A DNA stretch of 64,000 nucleotides from Sphagnum magellanicum (taxonomy: Eukaryota > Streptophyta > Sphagnopsida > Sphagnales > Sphagnaceae), in assembly GCA_021904315.1 (NCBI GenBank), contig CM038908.1, positions 12,792,501 to 12,856,500 on the forward strand, read 5' to 3'. A program made the translations under genes and the position numbers. The notes under the pieces are model-generated. The model had not been told where the DNA came from, did not search any database, and saw nothing but the letters and a program-made list of their open reading frames with translations. Position 1 is the first letter of the stretch; the number at the start of each line of letters is the position of its first letter. Below are positions 36,506 to 47,792 of the stretch, piece by piece.

Positions 36506-39089
36506 CTAGTTTGAACCCCGTGCCTAATGCATAGGTGTGTGTGCATTTAACAGTACATATTACAAAATTACAATTACAAACTACATTTCCAAAACCTCTT
36601 TATATATGACATTCCGCATGTATCTATCGGGACCCTGGCCGTTAAAAATCTTGATGTTTGCACTACTTGTGACCCGTGAAATAGCAACATACAGTTGACC
36701 ATGGGAATAGACCGGAGACGGCAAATATACCTCAACGTTGTTCAATGTCTGACCTTGACTCTTGTTGATTGTGATTACAAATGCTACTTGAATAGGAAAT
36801 TGACGACGATGCAAAACAAATGGCCAATCAGTCCTAGAGGGGGACATGATGATGCGGTGTATGAACACACATTTGCCGACATTATTCCCTATGATGATCT
36901 TCGCTTCAATGACACGCTGACCCAATCTCTTCATAATCAACCTCGTACCATTGCACAATCCTATTGATTGATTGAAATTGCACAACAAAAGGATTGGCAC
37001 ACCCACTTTGAGTTCTAGCTTATGATTTGCGATACGGTTGAATTGCAAAGTGTTTAGAAATTCCACCGAATACAATGAATCCATTGAAACTCCTGCAGCA
37101 GCACTTGCACCTTCTTCTGTTGGAATCAAAGAATTTGCGCTCAAGTACGTGTGCACTTTTTCAAATAATGATTCTAGAATTGCATTGTTGACTTCATCAA
37201 CGTCAGTATTTTTGGGGGCAAGAATGCTGCGTTGCATAAGATACATGGCATCTCCAAAGTGGCACTGGTGATCCGGATAAATGGTTCGGATTAATCCTCT
37301 TAAGCTGCAATCTTCTGCTGGCAACCTCATATGGGATGGAATTTTGATCCAATCTGGATTGACACCTTCTTCTTTTGCAATGGCATGAAGATTACCGTCT
37401 CCAACATTCAACACCCATTTGGCAAACTCTCACTGCTCTTCAAAATTGGCTGCCATGACTCGCATGTTGATATGAAGACGAAGAATTGTAACATGCTGCC
37501 AAAGGTGTAATCGAGGCAACAAAGCACTAACAATGTCTTTTCGTCCTCCCTTGGGAACAACATGTAAGATCTGTTGAAAATCCCCACCAAAGACCACGGT
37601 TTTCCCACCAAAGATTTTCTCGATTGCCTGTGCGTCATCCAATTGCATCAAATCACGTAGGGTCCGATCAACAACTTCGAAAGCTCGACAATGCATCATC
37701 GGTGCCTCATCCCAAATGATCAGATCAGCTTTATGCACCAACTCGGCCACTTTCATTTATTGTGTGATGTTGCAAGTTGATTCATCATGCAGATCAATTG
37801 AAATCTTGAATCTTGAATGAGCGGTTCTACCGACCAGAAGCAACAAAAATGCAATTCCTGATGAGGCAACTGCAAGCACGATTTTTCTTTGCCCTAGTAG
37901 ACGAGACAGAAGTGTTGTCCAAACAAATGTTTTGCCGGTTTCACCACTGCCATACACAAAGAACAATTTGCCCTCTTTGTTTGTCATAGCATTCAAAATA
38001 GTTTCGTATGCGCTGCACTGATCATCATTGAGCTTATCTTCTGCATTGTCTACATCTGTGGTCAATGAATGTTGATCATAAGCCAACTCTTCTTGGACCA
38101 ATTGGTTTCCTCCATGAATAGAAGGGATGTAATTAGAGTTGGGAAGTGTTGGAAAATCTTCCAGACGATGTCCGTTGCGCATGAGAACTTGATCAATCTC
38201 ATACAATGCACGATCCTTTAACGCATCCTCAGAGAGGGTAACAATTGGATCATCATGTTCGCAGTGTGTCATTGTTTCAATGTCATCGCTCTCCCAATGT
38301 GCATCCTATAGCTGTCTGGGATTCGTCACTTCACAAAACATCAACGTGGAGGCAAACATGTCACGCAGCTGTCGTCCTGAGGCCCAAACACCAGCTTCTT
38401 CCAAGGCTTGATGCCATTCATTGTCATTTGTAAGCAAACCCATTACAATGCATGCATATTTGAATGTGTCGTGCTCTGTGCCATCCATTGTCCACAAATG
38501 TTCGTAGGATGTGACACCTTTGATGCAGTTCAGTAGCATTTGCAAATAATAACATTCACCTGATGTCGGGTGTGCATAATACATGCAACCAATGGCAAAG
38601 CCTCTCTTGCACATTATCCATCGCTTCAACTTCCGATTCCACACCCATTGTTGAGGGAATTGATCGAATGTAAGGCTTCGTGCAACTTCCGATTCTTGGT
38701 TTGTTTTGAACCATTCTATGAGCATCGTTCTGGAAATGGCTGACCATGTTGCCACTTCCTACACATCATCGTCGTCGTCGAATAACACCATTTGTTGATT
38801 GGGCAAATGGTATTGCAAATGCTCAACGGTAGGAAACCGCTCATGCATATCAAACTTGAAGATGCGCCACGCTACTTCCGATGTAAATACATAGTGACAG
38901 TTGAGATATTTTTTAATTTCATCGGCTTCGACCACATTCCCTTCAGTGGCATTGTCGTTCTAGCGCGAGATCTCAATAGTTGCACGACCATGTCTTTTAT
39001 ATATGTACTTGAATAGATATTTGACTACATGAATGGATGACGAACGAATTAAAGGGAAACTTCATTTCATCCTGATGTCCTTTACTATA
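36506..39089 (-). mobile_element. Helitron, internally deleted, with decayed helicase
   Basis: The 5' end on the minus strand is A|TATAGTAAAGGACATCAGG at 39089. The 3' end is CACCTATGCATTAGGCACGG, then GGTTCAAACTAG at 36506. About 60 bp of 5' sequence run straight into the middle of the Rep/helicase frame at 39028, so the Rep (rolling-circle nuclease) half has been lost by an internal deletion. The helicase stop lies about 75 bp before the 3' end, which fits the usual Helitron layout. Confidence 0.75.
36581..39028 (-). pseudogene. Helitron helicase (PIF1-like), C-terminal part, five nonsense codons
   Basis: One frame covers the whole span without a frameshift, broken by stops at 38960-38962, 38759-38761, 38306-38308, 37757-37759 and 37430-37432. 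It starts VVKYLFKYIYKRHGRAT, typical of the Helitron Rep-helicase linker. It then gives the RGFAIG..YYLQMLLN block, Walker A GSGETGKT, Walker B LIIWDEAPM, the GGDFQQ motif, the [14 protein letters not shown] motif and YVAISRVTS near the C-terminus. These are PIF1/RecD-like helicase motifs that unwind DNA in rolling-circle transposition. The nuclease domain is absent. Stop contexts fit single transitions such as TGG to TAG (after NPRQL) and CGA to TGA (before [12 protein letters not shown]). The open plus-strand frames here are shadows. Confidence 0.9.
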
Positions 39090-42000
39090 TGTAATATGCA
39101 GTTCACTAATCCTTCTTCACTAAACCAGTGGATTCACTCAAAATCCACTGGTTTTCGTTCACTATAATCACTGAATTCACTCAAAATCAAAATCCAGTGA
39201 AATCATTTGTTGTATAGGAACATTAATCCCTATTCACTAATTTATCGTATAAGAACATTAATATTTGTTCATTAAACCATCGTATAAGAACATTAGTCCA
39301 TGTTCACTAAACTAGTGGATTCGCTTAAAATCCACTAGTCCCTATTCACCATAACCAATGAATTCACTCAAAATCCAGTGAAATCATTTGGCATATCGAA
39401 ACACCTTTTGTTGTAGTGTGATCAGAATTCAACAATGATGACATTTAATGATTTATTATATTTATTCTTATATCTCAAACTTTTCAGAATAAAAAATTCA
39501 ATTGCCAAATCAAAAATTTTAAATTATATTAATTATTCAACACATTAGTGCCGAAGCTGCCCAAGTATTACATTATTACAATTTGAGCCTGAACAAGAAG
39601 AATAAATCTTTGAGTTCTTTGTTCTTTCCTCCTTTCCAAACAGGCTCTTTGGCATAAGTACGGCAGTCCTAATTAAGCAGAGCTGGTCCTTCTCGGCCAC
39701 AGTGAACCAACACCCACCATCACTGGATGCCTGTTATTACCCAGTTGTTAATATTTGATGTGTCCACTAATTCTGTAAGAAATAAGTCTCATACATAGGT
39801 GAATAGGTAAGAAAATAGGGAACTATTAAAGTAAGTAGATAAGGGCTGTTTTTACTACCACCTACCACATGAGCTAATGACCATGCTTAGCTATGGAACT
39901 GGAACATAACAGAAAACTGTTTCATGATCACTCACCATCCATCCAAACTGGTGTGCTGGTAGGTGTTCATTGTGATCGCAAGTCTGAATTGGATTTGAGG
40001 TGGAATTCCATGAGCAAGGAGGACTGCAGAGCATAGCTTGCTTTTTGTGGGTCAAAATTCAAAAATAAATTAAAAAATTGTGCATTTTTTGGCCTTTGCT
40101 AAGAATAAGAAAAGACATAAAAAATTTAAGAAAAAATAATCCTCAAGAATTGTGCATTCAATGACTCTCCCTACCATTTTCTTTTTCTGTCCCCCCAGTT
40201 TTCAGCGATGTTCCATTATTTATTATGTAAATGTTCCATCATTTTTATTTAAATGATGTGGCCCTGTTTAAGGGTTAAGATTAGAAGTGTTGGGAGATAG
40301 AAGTGTTGGGAGATGGTGGGTGTGGAGCATAGTCTTGCATTATCGACTTTGTAACATCATAAAGTCAACACTACTAGCGCTGCTACTACTACTACGGCAT
40401 CATAAAATGAACAACAATTTCTCTCTAGAAGACGTAATCAAGAAGTGATTTGATAGGACATTGGCGCTTGCTTTTGGTACCTCCCCTTAACATGCCACCC
40501 CAAACCATTTTTTGTAACTCCTTTTACAGTATTCTGAGGGTGTTTTCCTTAGGGTTAAACCCTACACCTTCAGTCACTCTGGGTTATTCACCTTGATTGC
40601 AGCCTCAGGTGCCTTCCCTCAAACTATGTGAGGTGCCCTCCCATCAGTTTCATTGGGTCAAAGCTTGGAAACTTGGGGGTGGCTACAGTTTTAACTTTCA
40701 CCTCAAGGTTTACGGCATGGAGTGAGGATGTTGTTCCAACAAATTTCTTTTCTCATTTTAAAGCAATAGGTCTCTGATTTTATTTATTTATAATATTATA
40801 AAGCAATACGTTGGTTTGTTTATTCAATAGAAGAAACTCTAGTTAGAAGAAGCCACTAACAAGATTCTTTTGGACAATGATACCAATTTGTTTTCTACAC
40901 AATTTTTTTCAAAAATAGTGGCTGACTGGAATTTTCATGTCCAGGTTTTCTTATCCATAGTGACACTCACTCACTCACTATTTTCTGGCGGGTTTGGGGT
41001 AACCTGGTCGATATTCCCTTCCATGACCCACCACCGACTGACTGACCACCACCGACCGACTGACCGACCCACCTACCCACCAAACTGGAGTACCTAGTGT
41101 CCACTATTTGTTATTTTGAATGGGTTGCTAGTGATGGCCCATTCTTATGTTGCCACATGTTTAGAATAATTAGAAATCAAAAATTAAGTTTCAATTCATT
41201 GAGGCTGGTAAAAGCATAGTTAAGCCTAGTAGTTGCAGAACAAAGCCTAACACCTCCTGTTCATTGGCCACGTAGTCTGATTGATCCAAGTGAGTTGTTA
41301 TAAGTAGTTTCTCACCTCATTGCAATCCCAGTTTTGGTTTTATGGCGTGGGGCTGGAAAAAAAAGAAGTAAATAACTTAACTTGGATGTGAGAAATATTT
41401 TTGCATGGTCCAATACTGAGCAACTCCACACGTGCACTGTACAACAAATTTTGCATGGCATAAGGCGCAACAAAACCTAACATCTGATGTTGACAGGCTG
41501 GATGGTTTGATTGGCCCAGGTGTGCTTAAATACTGAGCACGGCTTATGGAATACTTTTTGCTCATTTCATGGTGTCAAATTTATTTGTGTAAGTTTTAAA
41601 AATTTCATTACAACTTTCATTATATGGTTTTTCAAGGTTACATGTGCAAGCTTTAAGTTTTTTTTATAGTTACAGGTATCACTTTTCTGTATCATAGGTG
41701 ACATTTTTCATGTTATTTTTCATAATGACATGTAACCACAAAATTTGTAACTCATGAGTTAGAGGAGGAAATAGTACCATTTGCACAAGCATAATCTTAT
41801 GTTTCTTGAATCCATGGCGTCGAATTTGTTGGTGTAAGTTTTCAAATTTTTATGGTAGCAATTTTCATGGTTACAATTTTCATAATACGCTTTTTTGAGG
41901 TCACATGTGTAAGTTTTCAATTTTTAACTGTTATAGGTATCACTTTTGTTATTTAAGGTGTTGCTTTTCATGATTATAGATTCTATTTCTCATAGGGACA

Positions 42001-42364
42001 TGTTGCCATAAGAATTTTAACTCATGAGTCAAAGGAAGGAATAGTACCATTTGCACAAGCATAATCTTATGGTTCTTCAATTCATGGTGTCAAATTGTTA
42101 ATGTAAGTTTTTGGAATTTCTTAGTAGGAGTTTTCTTGGGTATGGTTTTTTGAGGTCACATAAATAAGTTTTCAATTTTCAATGGTTACAAGACTTATTT
42201 TGCATCATAGCATGTGTAATGTTTCTAGGTGACATGTTAGCATGAAATTTGCAACCCGCACAGAAAATGATAACTAATACCATTTGCACAAGCATATTAT
42301 TATGATTATTCAATTCATCGTGTTAAATTTATTGATATAAGTTTTCAAACTTTCATGGAAAGAG
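39090..42364. repeat. Host segment, copy B
   Basis: Homologous to copy A (26852-29390) in the same order and orientation: the gattcact-rich start, the single 69-bp unit, the 'cagaaaactgtttcatgatc' part, and the ~265-bp satellite (unit starts near 41571, 41815, 42085 and 42318). It differs by a private stretch at 40460-41215. No gene is seen. Confidence 0.8.
40460..41215. other. Stretch private to host copy B
   Basis: Absent from copies A and C. It holds a GC-richer part (40500-40740) and a tandem (CACT)n/(CGAC)n-type run (about 40964-41085). No open frame is convincing. It looks like an insertion, but I could not identify ends or a target duplication. Confidence 0.5.
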
Positions 42365-43741
42365 TTTTTGTGTACACAATGTTCCCATGCATATGATCTA
42401 ACCATATGTGTTTAGGATCTACTGTTTTTGTTTTTACAGTGTTTAAGAACTTGAACATTGCATATATGCAATAAGATTGTTCTCGAAATGATCAAACTTT
42501 GTGAACTATAAATGATATGGAACTCCGTGCATTCTTTCTTTAATAATCTCCTCGAGAGTAACTAACTCCTTCAGAGAAATGAGAATTTTGATGGAAGTGG
42601 AGTTTTGCATATCTACAATGGCTATAGCTCACTTCCTTGAATGCTTTCCATGTAATGCAAGTGTGTCAAAAAATCTAAATATAAAGGGAAAGACGCTCAT
42701 TGTATGCCAAAAATCTAAAGAGAGTGAGTGTACTGTTAAAACTTAATGTATAGGGAACAATGCTTGTGTTAGGGTATTATGCACTCACAGCAATATGCTT
42801 CTGTCAGTGCAATATGCCCTCAAAACTTGATGGGGACTCAATTGGAACACAGTGGGAATAGCCTCTCCCAAACCCAGATGAAAAGTATTGGACTCTTCTG
42901 AGAGTGTGTCAATCCTTGCATTGGTCACATGAAAATTATGGCTCTGGCCATTTTCAATCTAGGCTAATAGCCTTGCCTAACAGCATAGGTACATATTTCC
43001 ACATCTGTTCCAAATAATGTGAACCTGCCAAACTTCATTCCAAAACAAAGAGACTATTTAACAAAAACAAGCAGCTCATCGCTGTAATGAGTCCGCCCTT
43101 TATGGCAGGTTAAAAACTTCAAACTTCAAACTTCTTTCCTGGATGCGAGCACTTCTATCGGAGTTCCTTGGGACATCTATGCCCATCGTGCAAGCCAAAC
43201 GTTTGTGCCCAAATCCTACACCTAGTAGAGTTATTTATAAAGTAACCCTGTCTTCACCCTATTTTTGGGCCTGCTTTCACCCCCTATCCGCTATTTCACC
43301 AATGTAAGGACATTTTATTAAATCTCAGTATGAAATGTTGCAACTTGGGACGAAGTGCTGAAACTCAGCATTTAATGCACAAGGTTTGAGACTAATTATA
43401 GTAGGTGTAAAGGTAAGAGTAGTGAAAATATATTTAGCAGCAGTGGAATCAGGAAAAAGGAAAGACAGGATGAAACTCAGTTTACCACCAAAATTGATGG
43501 TTTTCTGAGTTTCACCCCCTCTTAAATGCTAATGTACTTTTTTGCAGGTTTTTTTTTAATCTCACCCTGTGTATGACCAAACTCAGGGTTCTTGTGCCGT
43601 GTTTGTCTTACTTTACGAATAACTCTAATGTGTTCCCTATGAAGGAAAGGACTTGAATCTAATTGCCACATGTCAATAATATAGGGCAAAACTAAAAGTC
43701 AGCCTCCAATTCTGACACAATTCTGTATAGTGTAGCTTACA

Positions 43742-44489
43742 AGGACAGGAACCATCTATCAAAAGTACAAGGCAAATGAGAGCACGAGTAAACACAACCC
43801 AAAAAGCAAAATAAGGAAAAAATCTTATGCATATAGGATTCATGGTTATGAAATGATAATCAATATAACAAAGAAGACAAGACGAGAAAATTTGTCAAAA
43901 ATTGACTAATAATGAAAGTGCACTAGCTATAATGTGTGGAGGAGATGAATAACCCTGTGACAAAAAACTTGAGCGCAAAATAATTAAAACAAAGAACACA
44001 TATATTAAATAGTAGAGTCATTCCCAGAATTACCCATTGGCTTTGAGTCTGTGACAACTTAAATTCTTGCTATCACCAAGAATGAAAGGCTTGAGGTTTT
44101 TAAAGGGTCAGATCTTTCTGATTTTTCTTTTTTGAGCCCACTGGCCTTCTTTCTTTTCTCAATTACTTTAAATCACATAAATCCAAAACAACACACTTCA
44201 ACTCCCAATTGACTGTTTCATAAGTTTTACAAAGAACCACAACCCGCTTGCATGATCCACTTTGTAAAATTTGATGAAATGTGACTGTTCTTCGGAGATC
44301 CCAGTAATTAGGGTGCTGTCTTATGATACGCAGATCAATAACATTCACACACAAATCAACTCGACTGAAAACAGAAAAAAACATTCTTCCTTGAAACCCT
44401 AAGACTTCTTCCCGTTCACATCCAAACTCTAAAGTTAAAATTTGTTACACCCAACCAAGTGCAGCAGCCCACTGAAAAATTGCTATGGA
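43742..44489. other. Insertion private to Ran block 3
   Basis: Copies 1 and 2 read straight from 'gtttaacttacaaatgcctc'. Copy 3 reads 'gtagcttacaa', then about 750 bp, then 'ctcacaaatgcctc'. The short shared (T/C)YACAA on both sides could be a target duplication. On its minus strand it holds a 73-codon open frame (44163-44384) preceded by a telobox-like CTTAGGGTTT and, within the first codons, a TTTTTTCTGTTTTCAG that resembles a splice acceptor. I do not recognise the protein; it may be a captured gene 5' end. Confidence 0.55.
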
Positions 44490-46908
44490 CTCACAAATGC
44501 CTCATCATCATCCTCCTGATCAGGTAGAGCTTGATCAAAATCTCACTCCAATCTCACTCTCTGTCCCAAGTCTGCAATATTAAATGAGTGGTATTAAGTC
44601 AGGTATATGGTGCCTACAATTCCAAAATTGGTAAATGAATCCGCATCAGGCTCAAAATACAGAGTGAGAGAATACATAATTTTATGCAAGTATTAGGAGA
44701 CATCAAGTGAAAAGATCTTAACTGTTCCGGGTTGGTAGCAATATCAACTTGGACTTCTGCTAGGGCATGAGACTACCCAAAGTGTGGGGTCGCAGCCCTA
44801 CATTTGCAAAAAAATCGTGGTTCTATCAGTCAGAAAGAGCTAGCATTTTACAACAATAACTCTTGCACAAAATGGAGAAAAAGAAGAAAGGAAAGATGTC
44901 ACCAAATTATACTTTCTCCTTTGCAATGATCCACAAAATCATGGATGCAATCCTAATAAAAGCAATAAGCAAACATGTCAAATTATGTATCAAGGTTGAC
45001 AGGTGATGCTCAAATTGACTGAGAATGTACCCAACAAGCTCCCTTGCAAGATACAGGAAAGGCTTCTCAAAGTTGTAGTTGCTCTCAGCCGAAATCTCAT
45101 AGTACTGCACCTTCCTCGCTGTCTTCAATGCGATTTGTTTGACCCTCTTTCCAATCTTAACAGAGACAGTGACCTGTTTGGACATCACCTCCCTGTTCTT
45201 CATATCCATGTTGTTGATTCCACACACGACTACTGGGTTGTCCCTACATACCCTACACATGTAAGCACAATGACATGGCCAAAAAAAGGGTGCTTAGATC
45301 AGCATACCCAAGAGGACAAGGAGGAGGAGGATTTTAATCAACAATTTTGTACATACTTACAACAAGAGTTTGGAGCCAGAACTACTAACTTGAGGAGGTC
45401 ACAATAACGTCTGGAAAAATACTTGAAGGGCGATTTTACAGTCAGATCAAGCATGATGATGGCACAATGTGCACCAATTCTGGATCAAGATAAAACCAAT
45501 GAAAAAGAGTTAGAAAGTAAGTTGGATCCAGATCATGAATCCAGAAAGCATCAGCATTACATAAGCACGGAAATGAGGAGAAACCCATCAGCAAAGAAAA
45601 GAGAAAACCATAGCACAAGACAGAATTATGGAAGTGGTTTGAATGACAGCTAATGATTATATGCACATGTGCAGGGACTTTCAAACAGCATTCAAAACAT
45701 GCATCACATTGAGTACCTATATAAAGCTGTTGGGAAGGAAAAAAACAAAACTTACAAGTATCCATCCCGAAGACCTCCGGGATTCTCTTGGCCTGGGTTT
45801 GTGTCCCAGCAGTCAAACTGGATGTGGCCTGAGTCGGTAAAGAAGTGAAGAGTATAAACTTCCACACTGGGAGTGCCTGGAAAGTAATAATGTGAAATAC
45901 AATATATGAAAAACCTCTGCAACAAAACCAATTGCTCCTAACTATCATCTACCTACAAGATGTTGTTCCATCAAAGGAAAATGGAGAAGGTAATGGAGCA
46001 ATGCTTCAACACAAACCATGCAAATCCACATTTTTTGAAGCAAAAAAGGTACTATTCAGCAAAGCCATAATTTCTAGATTGTTTTGGCAATATACAAAGG
46101 TGAGCTCATAGATTGCCCATAGATATTTCTCTACAAATAGAAATGAAACATAAATTGGGTTTTGATACTTACCATGCCATAAATTCTTATTGAATTCAGC
46201 ACTCGAACAGGCACTCAAATGACTTTTCAGAAACCCACCTGCAACAAGATCAAGAGAAACATCCATTCTTAAAACCATATCCAATACCTGCAGGGAGCCT
46301 TGAAGGTTTACAGATTTTCCTCTACATCTGATATACCACATTTTTATTGAAGGTGTATATACACGAATAGCTTCAAAGCCAGCCAGAAATTATTCACGAA
46401 TAGCTTCAAAGCTAGAAATTATTCACAAACAGCTTCAAAGCCAGACATTATTCACGAAGAGCTTCAAAGCCTGAAATTATTCACGAAGCTTCGAAGACAG
46501 AAATTATGTAAACTAAGACGATCTTAGTGGCCCAACGAACTGAAGCCACATGTACCTGTTGTGCCTGGATCACCGACGATGATGAGCTTGAAGGGTGAAG
46601 AGCAAAGATGTACAATTGGGAAAGCCTTCAAAAAAACAAAACCAACAAGATCATGCAGCATCGCAGGAGTTAGACGAAAGATCAGTGTCAAAATGTGCAT
46701 TCCAGCCAAATCCAAACATTTGTATTCTTCTGATGGAAAATGCTAGAAGCTCAAGTACTATGCAGCAACAATAGCACTAGCAGCAACACAGGGATTAGGC
46801 CCAGAATAATTCATACCCGCGATCCCTGGAATAATACGGAAGAGACTACTTTCACAGCCCCCGCAATTTCAAGAAAAGAAGAAGCATAAGTAGAAGCTCA
46901 AGTACCAT
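44483..46908 (-). pseudogene. Ran-like pseudogene, copy 3 (nonsense in the penultimate exon)
   Basis: The start ATG is at 46906-46908 with the donor GTACTT. The exons for [20 protein letters not shown]...[26 protein letters not shown]...[28 protein letters not shown] and [19 protein letters not shown] join in frame with GT-AG introns. The GINNMD exon has the same 39 extra bases as copy 2. The next exon has TAG where copy 1 has AAG (after HFG), so the frame ends before SPALA. The last exon has also been altered by the neighbouring insertion. G1, G3, G4 and G5 motifs carry the same changes as copies 1 and 2. If translated, it would lack the C-terminal part of Ran. Confidence 0.82.
46365..46500. 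repeat. ~32-bp tandem repeat in a Ran-block intron
   Basis: The unit 'attcacgaa(t)agcttcaaag' plus 'cYagaaatt' is present about four to five times here, twice in copy 1 (about 25494-25550) and once in copy 2 (about 32620). It is a length-variable repeat that tells the three blocks apart. Confidence 0.88.
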
Positions 46909-47317
46909 TGTTCATACCATTTCCTAAGCTCCAGCGCTGTGGAGGCCTCCACAAGATTCTCCTTCCTGCAATAAGAAGAACAACAACAATAAGATCCATT
47001 AGGTTCAAAATTTCAAATTCTCGGTTTCTGATCTGTTCAGGATCTGAGTGCGAGCTTGAACTCATAAAAACAAACAGAATACTCACCAGCAGCAACTGCA
47101 CTCCTTGAGCAACAAGTCCAGAAGAACGCCTTAAATGCAAAGCGGGGAGTTGAAAAAATGGATGTTGTCTGTGAACTGGAACACAACAGAAAACTGTTTC
47201 ATGACCACTCACCATCCATCCTTCATGGTGCGCTGGTCGGTGCCAGTTCACTGTGGCCCTTGTTCTCAGGGTTAGGATTGGAACTGTTGGGATATGGTGG
47301 GGGTGGCATACTTAGTA

Positions 47318-47792
47318 CTAGTGTGGCCCGTGCCGTTGGCCCGAGTGTTACTGTGTCCTCAACTGATTTTTCCTTCCAAAACCTCATTTTTTGGAATTTA
47401 TTTGGTATTTTCAGCGCCAGAAATCACTTTTAAAATCAATATCTCCCACGTTTCTGAATCCAAATCTTACCCAATAAATTCCATTAAATCCTACTCATCA
47501 AGATCTTTCCAGCAACACCAAAGACACATTCCAATTCCTCCAAAAAAAAAAAGTTAAAATCTAATTTTTTTTCCATGAAGCCGGTTCTGCCATAGAAAAC
47601 ACCAAAGACACATTCCAATTCCTCCAAAAAAAAAAAAAGTTAAAATCTAATTTATTTTTCCATGAAGCCGGTTCTGCCATAGAAAACAACACTGGAATTG
47701 CCACCATAGCAGACAATTCCACTGTGGGGACTTAGTCTGTCTGTGTGCAGAACGCCGTGTCACAGACCGACTAAGCGAATTAATATATTAGA
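47318..47792 (-). mobile_element. Non-autonomous Helitron, 475 bp, exact ends
   Basis: On the minus strand it starts A|TCTAATATATTAATTCGC at 47792 and ends GGGCCACACTAG|T at 47318. The TC start, CTAG end and A/T flanks are all as expected for plant Helitrons. The hairpin before the end is short (a GGCC/GGCC pairing around CACGGCAAC-type sequence). There is no open frame. It lies inside host copy C and is absent from the same place in copies A and B. Confidence 0.82.
47516..47688. repeat. Two-copy ~86-bp tandem repeat inside the Helitron
   Basis: Units with 'accaaagacacattccaatt', an A run, and 'catgaagccggttctgccat' occur twice, nearly identical apart from the A-run length. Confidence 0.92.

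Larger units (their letters stand above)
42365..47115. repeat. Ran block, copy 3
   Basis: Third copy of the Ran block, inserted at the same position of the satellite unit as copy 2. It is longer because of a ~750-bp insertion (43742-44489) and an expanded intron repeat (46365-46500). The right edge is at ctccttga followed by gcaacaag, about 10-40 bp short of the edges of copies 1 and 2. It is followed closely by host copy C. Confidence 0.88.

Noticed and set aside
36695..37271. Plus-strand open frames at 36695-36967 and 37038-37271
   Set aside because: They lie opposite the helicase frame, which has clear motifs on the minus strand.
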